A stretch of 64,000 bases of DNA. It comes from Sphaerolaimus hirsutus (Eukaryota > Nematoda > Chromadorea > Monhysterida > Sphaerolaimidae). Location of the stretch: assembly GCA_964036195.1 (NCBI GenBank), contig OZ038458.1, positions 18,179,832-18,243,831 of the forward strand. Reading direction: 5' to 3'. The translations under genes were made by a program, and so were the position numbers. The notes beneath the pieces were generated by a model. It ran no database searches, was not told the DNA's origin, and worked only from the letters and a program-made list of their open reading frames with translations. Shown here piece by piece: positions 56,664 through 64,000 of the stretch (within the stretch, counting starts at the first letter, position 1; each line of letters opens with the position of its first letter).

Positions 56664-57194
56664 CAGGGGTATCTTGAATTTTGACCCTCCGAGTGGTTGG
56701 ATAGATAGCAAATCGCTCCTCCAGAGGGATAGATAGCTGAAAAATTTTCTGGGGGGGGGTTGGGGGGGGATTTGGGGGGGGGTTGTGGTGGTTCGATATA
56801 TTGGCTTTTTCGGGGCATAGAAGGAAGAAAAGGGAGAAAAATCGCTAGAAGTAGGTGTAAAATAGCTCAAAATGGGTATACAAGAGCATATAGTACTTAA
56901 AATAGCTGAAAATAGGCAGTTAGACACATGAACCAGTGATTTTGGAGGTGAAAATCTATATATAGGTATGAAAAATAGCGATTTTGAGCGAAAATTGGGG
57001 TATAGTTTCTGAAAAATCGCTCCAGATAGGTAGATAGCTGGGCGATTTGGGGGGGGGGGGTTTAGGGGGTTGTAGCCCAAAATTTTGCCTCCGGGATAGA
57101 TAGATAGCTGAGCGGCCTCCGGGATAGATAGATAGCTGAGCGGTTTGGGGGGGGGGGTAACCCCCCCCCAACCCCCCCCCATTCGAGACCCCTG
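56664..57194. mobile_element. hAT-like MITE (CAGGGGTATC), perfect 8-bp TSD
   Basis: CAGGGGTATCTTGAAT and ATTCGAGACCCCTG flanked by cttgcaaa (56656-56663, 57195-57202). The interior has G-runs and tagatagctga motifs, as in 45206-45689. Confidence 0.9.
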
Positions 57195-57347
57195 CTTGCA
57201 AACAGCACCGCTAGCGAATGCAGGCACAGCAACCTGCGCAGTATAGAAGAAGAATGCGCAGTATAGAATAACAATCAGCGGTCGGCAACATGCAAAACAC
57301 CGCCTATACATATAAAATGCTCATGACGCAAACAAACCTTCGAAAAT

Positions 57348-57463
57348 GTTCGCATTATTCCTGCCCCACATCCCGGCCCCCGCGGCCCCTTGTCCACCAT
57401 GGCTGAGTACCAAATCGTGCCCCAGGACGTGCGCGTACGGGTAGCCAATCCCGCCCTACAAAC
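57348..57463 (-). CDS. Possible exon, unrecognised
   Basis: Between acceptor cgtttgtag and donor GAAG|GTTTGT all frames are mostly open: one reads GIGYPYAHVLGHDLVLSHGG. A second short piece at 57525-57550 (VWEYPLIHVA) has good splice signals. Phases with 58681-58749 do not fit, so the linkage is unresolved. Confidence 0.3.
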
Positions 57464-57889
57464 GATTGTCAAAATTCATATTTACCTAAATTCGATTCAG
57501 TACAGGAATACACTCACAGCCACATGAATCAGTGGGTATTCCCAGACCCTGCAAAAAGTACCAAATGTCATGTCAACTGTGGGTAAAATAGGTTAAAAAT
57601 GTGATAAGGATAGCTGCCCGTTTGGTATTCTTCATGACATTTGACACCTTACATGATGCGGTATTATGCCTAACCACAGTTTTCACTGTGACTTCGTGTG
57701 AAAACTGAAATCTTCAAAAATGCAATTTAAATCAATAAAAGTAAAAAAATTGAAAATTTGAAAACTAAAACACAAATAACATACAATAAGAGTAGGCTGG
57801 ATGTCGCCATGTCGTCATTTCAGTTTCCACACAAGTCACAGTGAAAACTAGTGTGTGTACTGTAGGGCTAATGACGATGGGCACACTAC

Positions 57890-58418
57890 TAGGGTTCAAA
57901 CGGGATTGACTTTTCGGGATCAGGATTCACTTTTTGAGATTTCAGGATCGGGATCGGGATTGGGGTTTCGGGATCATGATCGGGATTGGTATTTTGAGAT
58001 TTCGGGCTTGGGATCGGGATTGGCCGAGATTGGGGTCACAGGGTTTGGCATTTTTTCGGGATCGGGATTGGGGTCTAGGGATAGAGATTTTTGTCACTGT
58101 TCTGGCATTCAGTTGTTCATAAAGGTCTCAAAACACTGTTGGATGCCAGAAAAGTGACATAAAATGGACGCTGGGGGTTTGCATTCACATTTTTGCATGC
58201 AAAAATGTCATTTTTTCACTTTTTAAAATTTCCACTGTTTTTTCCGGGATCGGGAGCCCGGACTTGGGAGATTCTCGGGATCTAGATTTGAAAGTTTTCG
58301 GGATCGGGATTGGTATTTTTGGATTTTGGGATCGGGATTGGGGATTTGGGATCGGGATTGCTAAATCCCAGAATTTCACGGGATCCGGGATCGGGATTGG
58401 GATCCCGTTTGAACCATA
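57890..58418. mobile_element. hAT-like MITE, (GGGATC)n arrays, perfect 8-bp TSD
   Basis: TAGGGTTCAAAC and GTTTGAACCATA flanked by cacactac (57882-57889, 58419-58426). The best-preserved mate of 2567-3097. Confidence 0.92.
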
Positions 58419-58680
58419 CACACTACCTAGTTTTCACACGACATTGCGAAAACTCATACATGAGCTTTGAGCGTGTTTGATTTTTTCACAATGAGTGATT
58501 TTCAATCTCTGTCAATGGAAGTTGACATCCAATTCCGTGTAGAAAACTCAAATTTGTTCTCAAAGCGTGCGTTTACCAACATTTTTGATAGATAAATTAC
58601 CTACATTGACAATGTGAGCAAGTTGCTATGCACCTGCTTAGACAGTATCTAGCACATGGACCACCAGATAACTGACTCAC

Positions 58681-58749
58681 CTAGGAGCCTGTCTTCTTCC
58701 ATTTGTCGCACACGCGCAGCCTCCAATAACCCATGGCGTAGATAGAACT
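58681..58749 (-). CDS. Gene H, short helical exon
   Basis: From acceptor atttatag to donor CTAG|GTGAGT, phase 1 to 1. Reads FYLRHGLLEAARVRQMEEDR then LL, strongly helical. In frame with 59235-59410. Confidence 0.6.
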   Translation of the reverse strand, partial: SSIYAMGYWRLRVCDKWKKTGS

Positions 58750-59033
58750 CTATAAATGAAAAGAACTCATAAAAATCATTCAATAACAAATTTCCCCACC
58801 ATATCGCTTAAAATAAAATTACTCCCTCCTCTTGATGCGTGGGGAACAGGCATGAACACGTTGTGTTATCGGAAAATGTGCTTTCGCGCGCAAATTTTTT
58901 TAAAACAGTCAACAAAATCATCTTCTGGAAGTGACATTTCTGGCACATTTTTGGTCCGGCCCGGGAAGGGGGGGGGGGCCCCCCCTTGCCCCCTGGCTAA
59001 ATCCTTCCTTCCTTGTAGATAGCTAAATATTTA

Positions 59034-59178
59034 TTAGTGATGGAATGGTGCCATTGTGCTGGTGCAATGGCGCCATTGGCACCTGACGCCCTTTTCTTTG
59101 ACACAATCTGGTAGTGAATGGCGCCATTGGCAACTGGTGTCTGGCTCCATTTTTCTTGGCACTTTTCCATCACCACTA
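59034..59178. mobile_element. TAGTGATGG-family MITE, decayed
   Basis: Tagtgatggaa and ttttccatcaccacta ends; flanks aatattta / aattttag match weakly. Confidence 0.55.
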
Positions 59179-59234
59179 AATTTTAGGTATACAGATTTTG
59201 GCAGCGACTTACTCCAGGATTCACAGTGGCTTAC

Positions 59235-59410
59235 CGCGATCTGAAGGGCCTTCAGCATGACCACGGGTCAAGCGCGGAATCCTTGGCAGCATATTTAGGT
59301 CAATGTCCGCATCTCTGCTAGACCCAGTGCTAACCAGCATGCGCTGAACTTCCACATTTCGCTCGTTGATAACATGGAGTTCATCGGCGCTTCTCACAGG
59401 AATGTTGAGC
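59235..59410 (-). CDS. Gene H, exon (LNIPVRSADELHVINERN)
   Basis: From acceptor gtttccag to excellent donor CGCG|GTAAGC, phase 2 in and 1 out. Reads LNIPVRSADELHVINERNVE, then VQRMLVSTGSSRDADIDL and LPRIPRLTRGHAEG. Unrecognised. Both neighbours (59749-59849 and 58681-58749) agree in phase. Confidence 0.65.
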
Positions 59411-59748
59411 CTGGAAACGACGACGGCAGGGTTTTCAACCATTTATGTGTTATATCTACCTCATTTGAACCTTATTTAAGCTATGTTCCATGTTTCACGT
59501 TATTTGCAATCCAGTTACCGTATTTCCTTGAAATACTCCGGTGGGTGATTGTTGAAAAGTGGTATCTTTGAGAGGGGGTTGGGGGTTAAACGAGAAGGGG
59601 GGGTTTGAGGGGAACAAACAGCACCAGTATAAGAGTCTACACACTTATATAAGTATGCAAATGGTGTAAAACAGGTTCATTTTGTGGACTTGTTGACTTT
59701 TAGAATTAGACACCTCAAATGTTGACACTGTTTTTATCCCTTCCCTAC

Positions 59749-59849
59749 CTTGGAAGCGTGACAGTGCTGCTGGCACCAGCGTCGCGCTGGCCCTGCCCGC
59801 CCGCGCTGGATGAACCCGCATGGTTGCGGCGGGGGTCCACCGTGCTCGG
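59749..59849 (-). CDS. Gene H, exon related to the gene G tandem exon
   Basis: Reads PSTVDPRRNHAGSSSAGGQG and ends TVTLPR across donor CAAG|GTAGGG (phase 2). DPRRN and the Ala/Gly/Ser tail match the 93-bp exon of gene G, linking gene H to the cluster by exon sharing. Confidence 0.55.
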
Positions 59850-60130
59850 CTGCTGAAAATGTCGGATGGTAGTGGTGGTGGGGTGGCAATGCAATCACTC
59901 GCAGTCAGTTCAGTCGACTATGCAATATGTACCGTATTTTCTCGAAATATAGCCCTCAAAAGGGGACACTGAGAATTTATAAACCAATACTCGAACATTT
60001 CTAAACGCACAACATCATACACAGTCGCCAGTCGCGGAAGTGTGAAAATGACTTCCAATGAGGAATCGCAGGAGGATTTACGGTAGACCGAGCTTATTTA
60101 TAAGAATTCAAACCAGAGTGATTAACAAAC

Positions 60131-60214
60131 CAAAATCACCGTGGGCGTGCTCCTGGCACGGCGGGCACGAGGGTGCGTTTCCTTTATAATGATCACGTCG
60201 GATTCGCGTGAACT
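60131..60214 (-). CDS. SIM-like exon, duplicate copy
   Basis: Near-identical to 50580-50663, same splice sites and phase. Part of the duplicated 50-52 kb block. Confidence 0.6.
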
Positions 60215-60416
60215 CTGCAAAAGAGATGTTTATTTCTCACATTTTCAAAATGATTCGCATAAGGTTGATTGTGTCATCGTGTCAACGAAAAATGTCACTT
60301 TGAGTGAAAATGCCAATACTTATCTTCGGAATACCATGTCTACTCGATCATAATTATTGCGACACACCCCAGAAAGAAAAGCACCAGCCACTAGACACCC
60401 AATATGATAAACCAAC

Positions 60417-60509
60417 ATTTGCGGGCGATCTTCCTGCCTCCCTGGCGCTGGCGCCGCCCGCGTTCGGCGGGGTGGTTTGGCGGTTGCGGCGGGGGTCTGC
60501 CCGGCTCGA
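60417..60509 (-). CDS. 93-bp exon, duplicate copy
   Basis: Same as 50866-50958; only one copy here rather than three. Confidence 0.6.
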
Positions 60510-60745
60510 CTGCTGAAAATGTCGCAGTTAGTCACTCACAGTCACAGTCAATCGACTACGCAAAAGGTATAACCCGTATTAACGTACTCAAACCAATAGT
60601 AGAACCTTTCGAAACGCACAACATCATACACAGTCGCCAGTCACGGAAGTGTGAAAATAACTTCCAATGAGGAATCTCAGGAGGATTTACAGTAGACCGA
60701 GCTTACTTATATTTATAAGAATTCAAACCAGAGTGATTAACAAAC

Positions 60746-60829
60746 CAAAATCACCGTGGACGTGCTCCTGGCACGGCGGGTGCGAGGGTGCGTTTCCTTT
60801 ATAATGATCACGTCGGATTCACGTGAACT
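60746..60829 (-). CDS. SIM-like exon, second duplicate copy
   Basis: Same exon again (acceptor tattttgcag), phase 0 to 0, so exons alternate SIM / 93-bp / SIM in this region. Confidence 0.6.
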
Positions 60830-61479
60830 CTGCAAAATAGATGTTTATTTCTCACATTTTCAAAATGATTCGCATAAGGTTGATTGTGTCATCGTGTCAA
60901 CAAAAAATGTCAATACTTATCTTCGGAATACCATGTCTACTCGAATACCCCCCCCCCCACTTGAATAATTCCCCCTCGATCAGGATCACCTGTTAGACGA
61001 AAGGGTAAATAAGAGTCCCAAATTTCCCAATCCCCCAATGATGGGATAAAGATCATGATGGGATAATGCAACACATCCAGTGTGTGCAAAGATGTAATGG
61101 AATGTGCACTACAGTGCGCGCAGATATTTTGCTTTGCATGCGGCGGTCGGCGCAAGCTCTGCCCACTTTCGTGTAAATGCCCACTAGCACTAACCCCCAA
61201 AATCACGAACGTTCCGTCAGGCTCGCCTTTTTTTGTGTGTGAGCTCAATAACGACAGTCAAATTTCTATGATTTCTTACATTCGACAGAGAACGCACATA
61301 ATTTTAGCCCTCTGCGTACGCTCGACCCACAATTCCCATTTTTAAGCGCGTGGTGGGCCTCGAAAGGTTCGTAAAAATCACAAGTTTGTATAGGGACAAC
61401 GACACGCCCGGCCGAGCAAAAGTCACGTGCAGTTTTAAGATGTAGCCTGGAGCGAGTGCGCGGAGGAACAGTGGCACAT

Positions 61480-62028
61480 GGCACCGAACCGAGAACCGAG
61501 CACTATTTTGGAACCGAGAAGAGAACTGAGAACCGAAACCGAGCTTGAGAACTGAATCGGAACCGAGAACCGGCACTTATACCCGGAACCAAACTAAATA
61601 CCCGAAAGAACCGAAATTTTCTAAGAATCTTAAAATTTTTTAACAGCGTTTTTCAACACCTACATCTAAGCCTTTAAACAGCAGCTGAACAAAATTTGCG
61701 TTTGCAAAATGATTGCGCGGCAGCGTGTAATTTCAGATATACTCCAGCGACATTACACCTTACAATGAAATCTACCATATCCACCTGAATAAAAGAACAA
61801 ACAAAAAAATTTCATCATATTTATCAAATTGCTTTGATCAAATCAAACCCGGAATCGAAATTTTGATCATTTTAGAACCGAAAGCAAACCGGAACCGAGT
61901 TTAAGAACCGAACCGAGAACAGGAACAGAACATTTTCAGGAACTGAGAACCGATACCCGAACCGAAATCTTTTGGAACCAAGAACCGAGAACCGGAACCG
62001 AAAATTTTGAAATTCCCAACCCTAATGG
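61480..62028. mobile_element. (GAACCGA)n element, right end TTCCCAACCCTA
   Basis: Two blocks of ccgagaaccgaaccg repeats flank a unique centre. The right end mirrors a TAGGGTTGGGAA terminus; the left end is diverged. Layout as in the other subterminal-repeat MITEs. Confidence 0.55.
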
Positions 62029-62256
62029 AGACTAGGAGAAAATGTGTACGTGGTGTGATATACACACACATGCTTGATAATTTTGAGGGAATTATAATTC
62101 CCCTATTCGAATACCCCCTTCAAATAGAATAGTTTCTCAAAAAAATGTCTGACAAAAAAACAATTCCCAATGGGAATTACTCGAGGAAATATTTCATTCC
62201 ACTATTTTTGCGAATCACCCCAGAGAGAAAAGCACCACCCATAATCATAAACCAAC

Positions 62257-62355
62257 ATTTACAGGCGAACTTCCTGCCTTCCTGGCGCTAGCGCCGCCCG
62301 CAGGATCAAGAGCCGCGCCTGCCCAGCCACCGTTTCTGGCTTCGTCGCTGGAATC
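62257..62355 (-). CDS. 33-codon exon related to the gene G tandem exon
   Basis: From acceptor aaatttgcag to AAT|GTTGG, phase 0 to 0. Reads DSSDEARNGGWAGAALDPAG then GASARKAGSSPVN. It aligns at its 3' half with the 93-bp exon (AGGASAREAGRSPAN). Confidence 0.55.
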
Positions 62356-62412
62356 CTGCAAATTTAAGTGCATTGTGAGTATACATACATAAAATATGCA
62401 TTGGAACTGTAG

Positions 62413-62798
62413 CAGGGACGTATCCAGGATTTTTGAGCGGTGAGCTGCTTGTTTACGGAGGCCGCCGGCCCCTAAAATTTTACGTGGCGGAATGGAATGG
62501 CGGAGGAGTGGCGGAATGGCGCTGGCACCAATAGTAGGCGTAACGTTATGGCGCCATTGGCCTTGGCGCTAGCGCCATGGAACACCGTAAATATCCATAC
62601 AAATGCAACAAACAGCACACAATTGAGTGTATGTTTAACGATTTCGGCCACAGGGAGAAAATCTACTGATAATAGATCGCGTCTGGTGAAAAATTCGCGC
62701 AAATTTTTTTTGCAGACGTTGAAAGTGGCATTTTCCGGCCACTTTCTGGTCTCACCCCGGGAAGGGGGGGACTGCAGCCCCCCCTGGATACGGCCCTG
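62413..62798. mobile_element. hAT-like MITE (CAGGGACGTATCC), perfect 8-bp TSD
   Basis: CAGGGACGTATCCAGG and CCTGGATACGGCCCTG flanked by aactgtag (62405-62412, 62799-62806). It sits just downstream of the 62825-62995 exon. Confidence 0.9.
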
Positions 62799-63286
62799 AA
62801 CTGTAGGTAGCTGAATAAACCAACTATCGCCATCCCGATGTCAGGATCGTCCGCAGCACCACCTGGACACAATCCTATCCTAACGGTCATATCGTATTTG
62901 ATCGATGAATCCGAGTCAGTTGTTGCTATCTCCATGTCCACTTGCGAAGTATCGCAGTCGCCGTCGCCATCAGTACATCTGTCCGCATCTGCCATAGCGA
63001 TGTAGTCTCTGAGTCCGAGACAACTGATAAACACTGAGACCTTTACCAGCGCGGAGATAACTGGGGCAATGAATCAGAAAACAGAACATGAGGTTGATGA
63101 CTATTCAGAGGTATTTCGAGGAAATACGGTATTTAAATGAGGTTTATTAACCAAAATGAGTTATGTTTAAAATCAATAACTTCTTTACATTTTATTTTCA
63201 TTCAACTTAATTAATTTCAAAGGTGACAAAGGCACAATTACAGTTGCAATGTAACTGCAAAAACAAAAAAACACACAGCGAAATTA
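62712..63286. repeat. Segmental duplication copy 2 (partner 52146-52720)
   Basis: Nearly identical over about 575 bp. Includes the MADADRC start exon and a downstream AT-rich stretch. Confidence 0.95.
62825..62995 (-). CDS. Duplicate start exon (MADADRC…)
   Basis: Same 57 codons and donor as 52259-52429. With 62257-62355 and the 60-kb exons it forms a second, rearranged gene G copy. Confidence 0.6.
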
Positions 63287-63304
63287 AATTATGAATCTAT
63301 TGAC

Positions 63305-63515
63305 TAGTGATGGAAAAAGCGCCAGGCTTTCAGCGCCAAGCGCCAAAAGCGCCATGGCGCTTTTCCTACTTACAGCGCCAAGCGCCAATGGCGCCAGAGC
63401 AAAAAAGCGCCAAGCGCCAAAAGCGCCATGGCGCTTTTCTGGACCTCAGCGCCAAGCGCCAATGGCGCCATAGGGTAATGGCGCCAAGCGCCAATAGCGC
63501 CAGCGCCAAAAAATT
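63305..63515. mobile_element. Partial TAGTGATGG-family MITE
   Basis: Tagtgatggaaaaagcgcc start and GGCGCC arrays with no right terminus. Confidence 0.6.
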
Positions 63516-63544
63516 TTTCTTCAATTCGTTTTTAGAGTTATGAA

Positions 63545-64000
63545 TACATAACTGTGACGTACTGCTGATGTCGATGTAGTCTATTTAACTTTGGCCATTA
63601 AAGTTCAATCCACCATGTAAAGGGGGAAGGGAAATTCTGGGAGGGGATTCAGTGATTAGAAAAAATCCATTTTCTTGAAATCAATCATTTCTTGTGTCTT
63701 AATCATCAATGTTTATCAGTTGAGGCTTAAAATGAATAAAGGTGGATACAATACCAGTACATTTTTGTGAGAACTAAGGTATTTAGACAAATATGAGGAC
63801 CTTTGAAAAGGGCACCATTTTACACCTTTGATTGAATTCGATGCAAAAAAAGTTGTCTCCTAATATTAATCAATCTTTTATAAATAATGTAAAATTGTAA
63901 AATAATCAATCACCTTTTACAAAACCCTTACATCAATCAAAATTTATTCAGTTGCCCTCAAAGTTGATCAACTGGAGTTTCAATTTCACAGTATGATAGC
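63545..64000. other. AT-rich end of window, no feature seen
   Basis: No exon, inverted repeat or tandem repeat recognised. Confidence 0.4.

Noticed and set aside
56232-57311. Longest minus ORF (359 residues)
   Set aside because: It spans a complete hAT-like MITE with perfect target duplication and G/C-runs. Its composition (PPP, SYLSI) follows the repeats, not a protein.

Overview
This is eukaryotic nuclear DNA, most likely from an invertebrate animal. The reasons: short exons with GT/AG junctions whose codon phases agree, a poly(A) signal after a stop, eukaryotic-type tRNA genes with an internal B box, and heavy occupation by cut-and-paste DNA transposons (Merlin/ISXO2, hAT-like, Tc1/mariner-like, a Mutator-like candidate) with almost no retrotransposon coding sequence. 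I cannot name the species. A 200-base run of N at 9480-9679 marks an assembly gap. All gene models were built by eye from splice motifs, open frames and phase agreement; there is no transcript evidence.

Layout. 0.7-2.4 kb: Merlin-type transposase exons (minus) interrupted by MITEs. 3.1-4.4 kb: an acidic, repeat-rich minus-strand gene whose exon pieces are separated by three 142-bp palindromic inserts. 4.6-8.2 kb: hAT-like MITEs. 6.6-11.5 kb: a four-exon minus-strand gene (gene A) with the gap and a 1.37-kb foldback element in its first visible intron. 11.8-31.1 kb: a satellite with a unit of about 2.63 kb, carrying two tRNA-Arg(TCT)-like genes and convergent tRNA-like heads, interrupted at 27.6-29.8 kb by a 2.2-kb element with a 10-bp target duplication. 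31.9-32.7 kb: a compact complete plus-strand gene (169 aa). 35.0-52.4 kb: a cluster of minus-strand genes that I read as partly paralogous. 54.3-62.9 kb: further minus-strand exons, including a C2H2 zinc finger, and a second partly duplicated copy of the 50-52 kb gene.

The cluster is the most interesting coding content. Several of its genes share a plan: a first coding exon that starts at ATG right after an acceptor and ends in phase 2 after a Pro-Gly-x-x-Lys-like motif; a short beta-strand exon running into an acidic tract; acidic/serine-rich exons that in different genes carry a ubiquitin-interacting-like motif (37-39 kb) or a SUMO-interacting-like motif (42.6, 50.6, 60.1 and 60.8 kb); and a lysine-rich terminal exon ending in hydrophobic strands. 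I do not recognise the family. A beta domain followed by an acidic tract and a basic tail resembles histone-chaperone architecture, but that is only an analogy.

The second theme is transposons and gene structure. Palindromic MITEs sit exactly between exon pieces that rejoin in frame. Three sites imply GT...TG intron ends and one implies canonical GT...AG, so these are candidate introners. Many hAT-like elements keep perfect 8-bp target duplications, and each family carries its own dense array of 5-7 bp subterminal repeats.
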